Positions 6,970-14,875 of a stretch of 30,851 nt of DNA are shown here, in pieces. A model generated the notes under the pieces. The model worked only from the letters and a program-made list of their open reading frames with translations. It had not been told where the DNA came from and made no database searches. The DNA lies in NCBI RefSeq assembly GCF_946222305.1, contig NZ_CAMIHZ010000028.1, positions 1-30,851 on the forward strand, in the 5' to 3' direction. The stretch comes from an uncultured Corynebacterium sp. (GTDB lineage Bacteria > Actinomycetota > Actinomycetes > Mycobacteriales > Mycobacteriaceae). The position numbers and the translations under genes were made by a program. Each line of letters opens with the position of its first letter. The stretch's first letter is position 1.

Positions 6970-8128
6970 CATGACTAATCCCGGTAAGTCACCACAACCC
7001 TCCCACTCCGTGGAATCTTCTGGCATCGCGGACACTCCGCCAATCCCTGCCCATGCCAAAGCCCCGCAAGCTCAGCAGCTGCCACAATACGACCTATTCA
7101 CCCGTGCCATGGCCATCGGTAGCCGAGTGATCACGTCGCTGCCCACCCCTCTGCTGAGATTGGCAGGAACGCGGACAAACCGCGATGGCAACACCCTAGA
7201 TCCCGACGTCGCCATTTCCCTTAAAGCCCTCGGTCTTATCCACGGCAAGCAGTACTGGGACGTCTCCATCGACAAAGCTCGCCAGATGATCGACGACGAA
7301 GCGTTCATGGGGGCCGGCACCCCGCTGACCGTGGGCAGTGTCACCGAGCACACGGTGAGGGGCGTGCGCGTCCGCCACTACCGTCCCCGTGGTGCCGAAA
7401 ATCCCGATCACGCACTGCCCACCGTGGTGTACTTCCACGGTGGTGGCTGGACTTTGGGATCCCTCGACTCTCACGATTCCACCTGCCGCTGGCTCTGTGC
7501 GCGGGCGGAGGTCGCCGTCATCTCCGTCGATTACCGCTTGGCGCCGGAGCATCCGTTCCCAGCCGGTTTCGACGATGCCTACGCTGTTGCCGATGCTGCT
7601 TTAACGTCCGGGGAAATCGCGGGAGTGGATTCCCACCGCATTGCGATCGTAGGCGATTCGGCAGGCGGGAATTTCGCGACGGCCGTGTGCTTGCGGCGTC
7701 GAGATGAAAAGAAACCCCAACCCGCCCTGCAGGTACTGATTGTGCCGGTGACGAACCTCACCCAGCCCCGAACCCCCAGTTACAGCGAGTTTGGTGAGGG
7801 GTTGTTCCTCACCGCCGATCAGATGGATTGGTACGAAAAGCAGTACGTCCAGCGCCCGGAGGATCGCGAAAACCCCTACGTTTCCCCACTGCTGGCCAAC
7901 GACGTTTCTGGTGTAGCGCCGGCGTATATCGCAGTGGCGGGCTTCGATCCCTTGCGCGACGAAGGCGAGCGCTACGCCCAAAAGCTCCAGGATCAAGGGG
8001 TGGAAGTTACACTCCGACGCCACGCGGGCCTAGTTCATCCCTTCGCTAACTCGACGGGCATCTGGACTGGCGCGGCGCGAGCTATGGATGAGGTAGTTGG
8101 TGCCGTGCGGCTTGTGCTCGCAGTGTAG
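6962..8128 (+). CDS. Alpha/beta hydrolase, HSL family (family IV) esterase/lipase
   Basis: This enzyme hydrolyses carboxylic ester bonds. The 388-residue chain shows the hallmarks of the hormone-sensitive-lipase family: the oxyanion motif HGGGW starting at His159, the nucleophile Ser233 in GDSAGG, Asp329 in FDPLRDEG, and His359 in GLVHPFAN. The residues between them (SVDYRLAPEHPFPA) are also typical. The first ~50 residues are Pro/Gln/Ser rich and may be disordered; no clear signal peptide is visible, so a cytoplasmic location is likely. The start is uncertain: ATGs at 6962 and 6971 lack a ribosome binding site. It lies alone between mdh and valS, behind a spacer of repeats and palindromes that suggests dedicated control. 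The natural substrate cannot be read from the sequence. Confidence 0.9.
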   Translation: MGTMTNPGKSPQPSHSVESSGIADTPPIPAHAKAPQAQQLPQYDLFTRAMAIGSRVITSLPTPLLRLAGTRTNRDGNTLDPDVAISLKALGLIHGKQYWDVSIDKARQMIDDEAFMGAGTPLTVGSVTEHTVRGVRVRHYRPRGAENPDHALPTVVYFHGGGWTLGSLDSHDSTCRWLCARAEVAVISVDYRLAPEHPFPAGFDDAYAVADAALTSGEIAGVDSHRIAIVGDSAGGNFATAVCLRRRDEKKPQPALQVLIVPVTNLTQPRTPSYSEFGEGLFLTADQMDWYEKQYVQRPEDRENPYVSPLLANDVSGVAPAYIAVAGFDPLRDEGERYAQKLQDQGVEVTLRRHAGLVHPFANSTGIWTGAARAMDEVVGAVRLVLAV

Positions 8129-8186
8129 TGACGGCTGCGCGAGCGGTGATTGCCGACGAGCTGACGGGGATGTCGGAGTGGTCTAC

Positions 8187-8201
8187 TACACTGGTTCACC
8201 G
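8187..8201 (+). promoter_or_regulatory. Putative leaderless promoter of valS
   Basis: A good corynebacterial -10 hexamer TACACT (8187-8192) lies 8 nt before the GTG start at 8201, and there is no Shine-Dalgarno sequence. Transcription would begin at or next to the start codon. A possible -35 is CTGACG at 8161-8166, with a rather long 20-nt spacer. Confidence 0.6.
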
Positions 8202-11032
8202 TGAGTGAAAACAGTGATAATCGTGCATCCGAGGCCACCGCACTGCGTGGCCACATTGGCCCAGATCGTTCCGGCTCCCTGCCCAAGGCATGGGAGCCAT
8301 CGATCGTAGAGAAAACCCTCTACAACGGCTGGGTAGAGGCAGGTTATTTCAAGGCGGACACCAGCAGCGATAAGCCACCATTTAGCATCGTGCTGCCGCC
8401 ACCAAACGTCACTGGTCAGCTGCACATGGGGCACGCCCTGGACCACACCCTCATGGACGCCATGGCACGCCGCAAGCGCATGCAGGGCTACGAGGTGCTG
8501 TGGCTGCCGGGATCCGACCACGCGGGTATCGCCACCCAGACCAAGGTCGAAGCGAACCTCAAGGAAACTGAAGGCAAGGATCGCTTCGACTACGGTCGCG
8601 AAGAGTTCGTTGAGCGCGTCTGGCAGTGGAAGCGTCAATACGGCGATGTTATTTCCAACCAGATGCGTGCCGTCGGTGACTCCGTGGATTGGTCCCGCGA
8701 ACGCTTCACCCTAGATGATGGGCTCTCCCGTGCGGTGCAGACCATCTTCAAGGAGCTGTACGACAAGGGCCTGATTTACCGCGCCAACCGTATGGTGAAC
8801 TGGTCGCCATTGCTGCAAACCGCGATCTCCGATATCGAAGTTGTGTACTCCGATGACGAGGGCGAGCTGGTGAGTATCCGATACGGCTCTCTCAACGACG
8901 ATGAGCCGCATGTGGTCGTTGCCACGACACGTGTGGAGACCATGCTGGGTGACGTGGCTGTGGCCGTCCACCCCGAAGACGAGCGTTATGCCGACATGGT
9001 GGGTACCAGCTTGCCTCACCCATTCCTGCCAGATCGCCAGATGGTTATCGTCTCGGACGATTACGTTGATCCGGAGTTCGGAACCGGTGCGGTGAAAATC
9101 ACCCCAGCGCACGACCCGAACGACTTCGCACTGGGGCAGCGCCACGATCTACCGATGCCGATCATCATGGACGAGACCGGTCACATCGCCAACACTGGCA
9201 CAGAATTCGACGGCATGGAGCGTTACGAAGCCCGCGAGAAGATCCGTCTCGCGCTCGAGGAGCAAGGGCGCATCGTGGAGCGCAAGTTCCCATACGTGCA
9301 CTCCGTGGGGCACTCGGAGCGTACCCATGAGGCCATTGAGCCCCGACTGTCTCTGCAGTGGTGGGTTAATGTTGAAGAACTGGCGAAGATGGCCGGCAAT
9401 GCCGTCCGAAGTGGCGATACCGTGATTCATCCGCAGTCCCAGGAACCGCGCTGGTTCGATTGGGTCGATGATATGCACGACTGGTGCATCAGCCGCCAAC
9501 TGTGGTGGGGACACCGCATCCCGATCTGGTACGGGCCAGATGGGGAGATCGTGTGCTGCGGGCCGGACGACGAACCGCCAACAGGTGAAGGTTGGAAGCA
9601 GGACGAAGACGTTTTGGACACGTGGTTTAGCTCTGCACTGTGGCCATTTTCCACGATGGGTTGGCCGGAAAAAACTCCGGAGCTGGAGAAGTTCTACCCA
9701 ACGTCTGTACTGGTCACGGGCTACGACATCCTATTTTTCTGGGTAGCGCGCATGATGATGTTCGCGACCTTCGCCGATAGTCTGGATAACTCCGTTTTGA
9801 GCGAAACCCACGGTGGGCAGGGCAATGCCCGGCGCAACGATGGAGCCGTCGCAAACACGGACCGTGGCAACCGCCCGCAGATTCCATTCAAGGATGTTTT
9901 CCTGCACGGCTTGGTGCGCGATGAAAAGGGCCGCAAGATGTCCAAGTCCCTCGGCAACGGCATCGATCCTATGGACTGGGTGCGTGATTACGGCGCGGAC
10001 GCTCTGCGCTTCACCCTGGCCCGTGGCGCCAATCCCGGTTCGGACCTGCCGGTGGGTGAGGACTCTGCACAGTCGTCCCGTAATTTCGCGACGAAGCTAT
10101 TCAATGCCACCAAGTTCGCCCTCATGAACGGCGCACAGGTCGGCGAATTGCCCGCCCGCGAGGAGCTGACCGATGCCGATCGTTGGATTCTCGATCGCCT
10201 AGAGCAGGTTCGTGCCCTCGTTGATGACGCCCTAGACCGCTACGAGTTCTCCTTGGCCAACGAGAACCTCTACAAGTTCGCCTGGGGCGAATTCTGCGAC
10301 TGGTACCTCGAGATCGCCAAGGTGCAGATCCCACGCGATTGGGATGCAGCCACCGAAGCCGAAGTGCAACGCGGCGTTAACACACAGCTGGTGCTGGGGC
10401 GCGTGCTCGACACAGTCCTCCGACTACTGCACCCCGCGATGCCGTTTGTCACCGAGACTCTGTGGAAGAGCCTGACCAATGGAGTCGATGGCTACCCGGT
10501 ATCACTTGTCATTGCGCAATGGCCTGGCCAAGATCTCACCAACGATGGCGCAGAACTCGACCAGGTCGCTGCGCGCCGCATCGAGGACATGGAAAAACTC
10601 GTTACCGAGCTACGCCGTTTCCGCTCCGATCAGGGCGTCAAACCAACTCAAAAGGTTCCGGCAAAGCTGGATTTCGCGGCAGCTGACCTAGCTGAGCTGG
10701 AGGAAGCGACCCGCTCGCTGGTGCGTCTGGAAAAGCCTGCTGATGATTTCTCGGCTACAGCATCCATCGAGGTTCGCCTGTCGCAAGCCACCGTCACGGT
10801 GGAGTTGGACACCTCGGACACCGTAGATGTCGCAGCAGAACGCAAGCGTTTGGAGAAGGACTTGGCGGCTGCACAAAAGGAGCTCGACAATGCGGCTAAG
10901 AAGCTGAGCAACGAATCCTTCCTGTCGAAGGCTCCGGAAAAGGTAGTGGAGGGAATCCGCGAACGCCAACGCGTGGCCCAGGCTGATTTCGAGCGCATTA
11001 CCGCTCGTCTGGAGGGACTTCCACAGGCATGA
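8201..11032 (+). CDS. valS: Valyl-tRNA synthetase
   Basis: The enzyme charges tRNA-Val with valine in the cytoplasm. It is a class I synthetase of 943 residues with the HIGH-type motif HMGH (75-78, within PPPNVTGQLHMGHAL), the editing domain, and the KMSKS loop at 579-583. The C-terminus (about 870-943) is a charged heptad-like coiled coil (AAERKRLEKDLAAAQKELDNAAKKL), the usual tRNA-binding arm. Before the KMSKS loop, about residues 525-560 hold a polar stretch (SETHGGQGNARRNDGAVANT) that I judge to be an insertion relative to close relatives. Its GTG start follows a -10 hexamer directly, suggesting a leaderless mRNA. It overlaps folC by ATGA. Confidence 0.97.
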   Translation: MSENSDNRASEATALRGHIGPDRSGSLPKAWEPSIVEKTLYNGWVEAGYFKADTSSDKPPFSIVLPPPNVTGQLHMGHALDHTLMDAMARRKRMQGYEVLWLPGSDHAGIATQTKVEANLKETEGKDRFDYGREEFVERVWQWKRQYGDVISNQMRAVGDSVDWSRERFTLDDGLSRAVQTIFKELYDKGLIYRANRMVNWSPLLQTAISDIEVVYSDDEGELVSIRYGSLNDDEPHVVVATTRVETMLGDVAVAVHPEDERYADMVGTSLPHPFLPDRQMVIVSDDYVDPEFGTGAVKITPAHDPNDFALGQRHDLPMPIIMDETGHIANTGTEFDGMERYEAREKIRLALEEQGRIVERKFPYVHSVGHSERTHEAIEPRLSLQWWVNVEELAKMAGNAVRSGDTVIHPQSQEPRWFDWVDDMHDWCISRQLWWGHRIPIWYGPDGEIVCCGPDDEPPTGEGWKQDEDVLDTWFSSALWPFSTMGWPEKTPELEKFYPTSVLVTGYDILFFWVARMMMFATFADSLDNSVLSETHGGQGNARRNDGAVANTDRGNRPQIPFKDVFLHGLVRDEKGRKMSKSLGNGIDPMDWVRDYGADALRFTLARGANPGSDLPVGEDSAQSSRNFATKLFNATKFALMNGAQVGELPAREELTDADRWILDRLEQVRALVDDALDRYEFSLANENLYKFAWGEFCDWYLEIAKVQIPRDWDAATEAEVQRGVNTQLVLGRVLDTVLRLLHPAMPFVTETLWKSLTNGVDGYPVSLVIAQWPGQDLTNDGAELDQVAARRIEDMEKLVTELRRFRSDQGVKPTQKVPAKLDFAAADLAELEEATRSLVRLEKPADDFSATASIEVRLSQATVTVELDTSDTVDVAAERKRLEKDLAAAQKELDNAAKKLSNESFLSKAPEKVVEGIRERQRVAQADFERITARLEGLPQA

Positions 11033-12720
11033 CGGATGAGAAGAACCACGGTTCCAGCGATCATCCCGAGGACAACCCGGGCGACAACCTGGAATCTCTT
11101 GACGACCTGAACCTTGGAGAGGTCAGTCTCGGTGAATCGGGGCTGACACTGCCCATTGAAGGCTTTGGCAGCGGTTTCGACGACGGAACAGGCCAAGGGC
11201 TCATCAGCAATGGACTTGCAGCAGGAGAATCCGGTGCAGGCGCCACCAGCGCGGATCTCGATGGCACCGGTGGACCTCTGCGCGATGCCGATGGGGAACA
11301 AGTCGTGCCTCCCCGGCCGATCACCACCGAAGACATGGCCGAACTCGCAGCCGTGGAGGCTGAGCTCGATCAACGCTGGCCCGAAACCAAGATCGACCCC
11401 ACCCTTGAGCGCGTGCAGTTGCTCATGGACTTGCTGGGCAACCCGGAAAGCGCTTTTCCCGTGATCCACGTGGCAGGCACCAACGGCAAGACCTCCACGG
11501 TGCGGATGATCGAATCCCTCCTGCGCGCTTTCCACCGCCGTACGGGCCGAACCACCAGTCCGCACCTGCAGATTGTCACGGAACGCATCGCGATCGACGG
11601 GGAGCCAATGCACCCGCAGGACTACATCGCCACGTGGCGCGAAATTAAGCCCTACGTGGAAATGGTTGACGCCAAAAGCGCCGAACAAGGTGGCCCCCAG
11701 ATGAGCAAATTCGAAGTGCTCGTGGCCATGGCTTATGCCAGCTTCGCCGACGCGCCTGTGGACGTTGCCGTCGTGGAAACCGGCATGGGCGGGCGGTGGG
11801 ATGCCACCAATGTGGTCAACGCGGACGTTGCGGTCATCACCCCGATCGGCTTGGATCACACGGACTACCTCGGCGACACGATCGAGCAGATCGCAGGGGA
11901 GAAGGCCGGCATCATCAAATCCCGCTGGGATGCAGATGACTTGCTGACCCCACCAGATAATGTCACAGTGATCGCTGAGCAGGACCCAGATGCCATGCGC
12001 GTGGTGCTGGCCGAAGCGGTGGATAAGGATTCCGCCGTCGCCCGCGCCGGGGTGGAGTTCGGCGTGGTCGATGCGCAGATCGCAGTGGGCGGTCAGCAGG
12101 TCACACTCAAGGGACTCGGCGGGACGTACGGGGACATCTTCCTGCCACTGTCCGGCGAGCACCAGGCCCGCAATGCAGCTGTAGCTTTGGCCGCTGTGGA
12201 AGCTTTCTTCGGAGCAGGCAGTGGCCGACAGCTGGATGCGGACACTGTTCGCGAGGGCTTTGCTCAGGTCACCTCACCTGGCCGCCTTGAAAGGGTGCGC
12301 TCTGCCCCGAGTGTTTTCATCGACGCTTCGCACAACCCACACGGTGCTAACGCTTTGGCCGCCGCGGTGGCTAGGGACTTTTCATTCCGACGCCTCGTCG
12401 GTGTCGTCGGCGTTCTCGGCGACAAGGATGCCCGTGGCATCCTGGCGGTCCTAGAGGCGATCCTCGATGAAGTAGTGGTGACGCGCACGCAATCCCCACG
12501 AGCGTTGGACGAGGAAACCCTGGCTGAGTATGCCCGCGATGCCTTCGGCGAAGAACGTGTCCACGTTGCGACGAATCTGCCTGGGGCCGTGGAAATGGCT
12601 ATTGAGTTGGCTGAGGACGACGGCGACGAAGGCATGGTCAGTGGCGCGGGAGTACTCATTACCGGTTCGGTAGTGACCGCTGGCGAAGCGCGCACCCTCT
12701 TCGGGAAACAACCCAGCTAA
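11029..12720 (+). CDS. folC: Folylpolyglutamate synthase / dihydrofolate synthase
   Basis: FolC adds glutamate to dihydropteroate or folates, using ATP, in folate metabolism. The P-loop GTNGKT is at 150-155 (HVAGTNGKTSTVRMIESLLRA). Also visible are the folate-binding loop region TGRTTSPHL, the VVETGMGGRWDATNV segment, ITPIGLDHTDYLG and the C-terminal DASHNPHGA. The 563-residue chain is much longer than the usual 420-490. The excess is an acidic, Gly/Asp-rich N-terminal extension of about 100 residues before MAELAAVEAELDQRWPETK. The ATG overlaps the valS stop as ATGA, which supports translational coupling and the long form; a shorter start at the internal ATG near 11335 is possible but has no obvious ribosome binding site. 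Confidence 0.93.
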   Translation: MTDEKNHGSSDHPEDNPGDNLESLDDLNLGEVSLGESGLTLPIEGFGSGFDDGTGQGLISNGLAAGESGAGATSADLDGTGGPLRDADGEQVVPPRPITTEDMAELAAVEAELDQRWPETKIDPTLERVQLLMDLLGNPESAFPVIHVAGTNGKTSTVRMIESLLRAFHRRTGRTTSPHLQIVTERIAIDGEPMHPQDYIATWREIKPYVEMVDAKSAEQGGPQMSKFEVLVAMAYASFADAPVDVAVVETGMGGRWDATNVVNADVAVITPIGLDHTDYLGDTIEQIAGEKAGIIKSRWDADDLLTPPDNVTVIAEQDPDAMRVVLAEAVDKDSAVARAGVEFGVVDAQIAVGGQQVTLKGLGGTYGDIFLPLSGEHQARNAAVALAAVEAFFGAGSGRQLDADTVREGFAQVTSPGRLERVRSAPSVFIDASHNPHGANALAAAVARDFSFRRLVGVVGVLGDKDARGILAVLEAILDEVVVTRTQSPRALDEETLAEYARDAFGEERVHVATNLPGAVEMAIELAEDDGDEGMVSGAGVLITGSVVTAGEARTLFGKQPS

Positions 12721-12902
12721 CCCTACGAAGCCGCAAAAGCTACGGGGATGGTGGTGGGGTCGCGAAGGATCGGTTTTCGCTCCCACCGTCGCCAGCGGGT
12801 AGCGTTAATCCCCATGCACCCCGGTGAAGGGGAGCTCGTGGCGTCGTAGAGAAAAGGCCAAGAGCAACGACGGCCGAAGGAAACAGAACCAGAGGAGAAG
12901 CA

Positions 12903-13367
12903 GTGGCGAAAAACCGTGCTCAAGACGTGCAGATGGGGCCATTTGGTCCTGGCCACGAGCCAGCAACGGATCCGTTGAAGGGCTTGCGCGGAGTGATGGC
13001 CGGTACTCATATCTTGGAAGCCATTGTGATCTTGCTGGGGCTGACGGTCGTCACGCGCATCCACAACGGCGAGCACGCCACAACATTCAATATTGTGTAC
13101 GTCACCGCTCTGGGCGTGGCGATGATCGTGGCAGCGTTCCTGCAAAAAGCGAAGTTCGCCGACGGGCTCAATATCGGGCTGCAGGTGCTAGCCATCGTTG
13201 GGTTTATCGTGCATCCATCCATTGGAGCAATGGGGCTGCTGTTTGCTGCGGTGTGGTGGTACATCTACCACCTGAAGAAGAATCTGCTGGAACGCATGAA
13301 GCGCGGACTGCTGCCGTCCCAGCACGTTGGTCCGGATGGCAAATTCGATTCTATGAAGCCGGAATAA
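12903..13367 (+). CDS. DUF4233 family membrane protein
   Basis: This is a 154-residue integral membrane protein of unknown function, of the family that follows folC in many actinobacteria. The GTG start has AGGAG at 12893-12897 with a 5-nt spacer. A polar N-terminus of about 30 residues is followed by four predicted membrane segments (about 31-53, 64-82, 88-102 and 104-124) and a basic cytoplasmic tail (HLKKNLLERMKRGLL). It sits between folC and ndk, 182 nt after folC. No catalytic motif is visible. Confidence 0.85.
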   Translation: MAKNRAQDVQMGPFGPGHEPATDPLKGLRGVMAGTHILEAIVILLGLTVVTRIHNGEHATTFNIVYVTALGVAMIVAAFLQKAKFADGLNIGLQVLAIVGFIVHPSIGAMGLLFAAVWWYIYHLKKNLLERMKRGLLPSQHVGPDGKFDSMKPE

Positions 13368-13453
13368 TCTGGACCCAGAAGCCGGAATTATTTCGAGCCG
13401 GGGCGAGGATTCAACTTCGCTTACCTGACTCGGCAGTGCTGGCTGGAGCACGG

Positions 13454-13467
13454 TAGACTTTGCAGCA
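13454..13467 (+). promoter_or_regulatory. Putative leaderless promoter of ndk
   Basis: The -10 hexamer TAGACT (13454-13459) lies 7 nt before the ATG at 13467 and no Shine-Dalgarno sequence is present, so the transcript would start at or near the ATG. No good -35 is visible. Confidence 0.6.
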
Positions 13468-13877
13468 TGACTGAACGTACTTTGATTCTGATTAAGCCAG
13501 ACGGTGTTAAGAACGGCCACGTGGGTGAGATCATTGCCCGCATCGAGCGCAAGGGCCTGAAGCTGGCCGCTATGGATCTGCGTGTAGCAGACCGCGAGAC
13601 CGCTGAGAAGCACTACGCTGAGCACTCCGACAAGCCATTTTTCGGTGAGCTGGTGGACTTCATCACCTCCGCTCCACTGGTGGCAGGCATTGTTGAGGGC
13701 GAGCGTGCGATCGAGGCTTGGCGCCAGCTAGCCGGTGGCACCGACCCAGTTTCGAAGGCCACTCCAGGCACCATCCGTGGTGACTTCGCACTGACCGTTG
13801 GCGAAAACGTTGTGCACGGCTCCGACTCCCCAGAGTCCGCAGAGCGCGAGATTGGCATCTGGTTCCCGAACCTGTAG
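13467..13877 (+). CDS. ndk: Nucleoside diphosphate kinase
   Basis: The enzyme moves the terminal phosphate from ATP to nucleoside diphosphates and so balances (d)NTP pools in the cytoplasm. The 136-residue protein is the normal length. It begins TERTLILIKPDGVKNG and contains the active-site histidine His117 in NVVHGSDSPESAEREIGIWF, the family signature. It follows the DUF4233 gene by about 100 nt and ends just before a strong bidirectional terminator. Confidence 0.98.
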   Translation: MTERTLILIKPDGVKNGHVGEIIARIERKGLKLAAMDLRVADRETAEKHYAEHSDKPFFGELVDFITSAPLVAGIVEGERAIEAWRQLAGGTDPVSKATPGTIRGDFALTVGENVVHGSDSPESAEREIGIWFPNL

Positions 13878-13896
13878 ATAGCCAACACTGGCATAA

Positions 13897-13935
13897 AAAA
13901 CCCGCTACTCCCGTGATTCGGAAGTAGCGGGTTTT
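13897..13935. terminator. Bidirectional intrinsic terminator, ndk / membrane protein
   Basis: AAAACCCGCTACT (13897-13909) pairs with AGTAGCGGGTTTT (13923-13935) as a 13-bp stem with a 13-nt loop. It has an A-run before and a T-run after the GC stem, so it can terminate transcripts from both convergent genes. Confidence 0.92.
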
Positions 13936-13961
13936 CGCGGTGTGACCCAAATCCCTACGGA

Positions 13962-14720
13962 CTAGATCCCCACGCTCTTCTTGAAGCCCTCGCGCCCCTT
14001 TTCGGTCAGCGTCACCCAGTTCACACGCCCATCGTGTGACCGCAATTCACGGATAAGGACTGCTTCGCCCTGGGAAACTAACGTGTTTAAGGCTTGCTTG
14101 GTGGCGGCCTCATCCATGCCGTATTCCGCGACTTCTTTCGCGACTACATCCGACCGCCATTGGTAGCCACCGGGCACGATCATGCTGGCATACAGGTGTG
14201 CTCGTAGCCATTCCGCATCGCTGCGCAAGCGCAGCACACCTTCCTCAGGGAGCGCAGCCACAGGGGCATAGTGGATCGGCCGCCACGATTGTGTACTGAC
14301 GACAAACCACGTCACGATCGTGGTGGCAACGGCGAACACAGCACCAAAAATCCAACTGCCGAATAAACTGGCAAGGTTCAGTGGAATGAAAATCAGGAAG
14401 AAGATAATGAGGGCGCGTCCCTCCTCTTTCCAGCTCCACGGGGTGCGAGCCAGTTCGGCGTCAGTCTTTAAAGGGGAGTAGTCGTTTCCGCGTCGGCCCG
14501 GTTTACGCAGTAGAAACCACCACACGAGCGCCAAGGCCAACGCGAGCCCCACCAAAATCAACGCCGGTAGGGTGCCCTTCTTTGGAGAGGCAGCCACGAA
14601 CGCAGCGAGGCCCGTAATGATCGCCACCACCGCAGCGTACTGCTTATTGGGGCCAGCCTGGGAAGCAATGCGCATGAGGGCACTTTTGTCCAACGCGACG
14701 GGGGAGTTCATGGACTTCAT
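13962..14720 (-). CDS. Membrane protein with C-terminal winged-helix-like domain
   Basis: I do not recognise a named family for the whole 252-residue protein. It has four likely transmembrane helices (about 27-44, 51-71, 103-122 and 123-142) and a soluble C-terminal part of about 110 residues. The last 60 residues (SDVVAKEVAEYGMDEAATKQ, then VSQGEAVLIRELRSHDGRVN, then WVTLTEKGREGFKK) look like a MarR/PadR-type winged helix: helix pair, 'LVSQGE' turn, charged wing and LTEKG. An even number of helices puts both termini on the same side, presumably the cytoplasm. The ATG ending at 14720 has no ribosome binding site but a -10-like CACAAT 7 nt upstream; an in-frame ATG at 14711 is an alternative. 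It is divergent from rne and shares a terminator with ndk. Confidence 0.75.
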   Translation of the reverse strand: MKSMNSPVALDKSALMRIASQAGPNKQYAAVVAIITGLAAFVAASPKKGTLPALILVGLALALALVWWFLLRKPGRRGNDYSPLKTDAELARTPWSWKEEGRALIIFFLIFIPLNLASLFGSWIFGAVFAVATTIVTWFVVSTQSWRPIHYAPVAALPEEGVLRLRSDAEWLRAHLYASMIVPGGYQWRSDVVAKEVAEYGMDEAATKQALNTLVSQGEAVLIRELRSHDGRVNWVTLTEKGREGFKKSVGI

Positions 14721-14733
14721 CGTAACAATTGTG
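14720..14733 (-). promoter_or_regulatory. Putative leaderless promoter of the membrane winged-helix gene
   Basis: Read on the minus strand, CACAAT (14733-14728) lies 7 nt before the ATG at 14720, without a Shine-Dalgarno sequence. The hexamer is a partial match to TANANT. Confidence 0.4.
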
Positions 14734-14875
14734 TACCTGTTCCATCGTGGCAGCCAACGTGGTTGGTGTGGATGTATGACACAATAGGAGGCAGGCCAGC
14801 ACCGTCCACAACGATGATGCGACGGAAGAGTGATCGGCCGAACAAACTTTATTACACAGCTTCACAAGGAGAATC

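Noticed and set aside
10648..12162. Long minus-strand open frame (504 codons) opposite valS and folC
   Set aside because: It is the antisense of two certain genes, has His/Gly/Arg-rich composition typical of shadow frames in GC-rich DNA and matches no family I know.
14754..14766. Inverted repeat CCAAC-GTG-GTTGG in the rne upstream region
   Set aside because: Only 5-bp arms, which occur by chance at this length; no supporting promoter placement.
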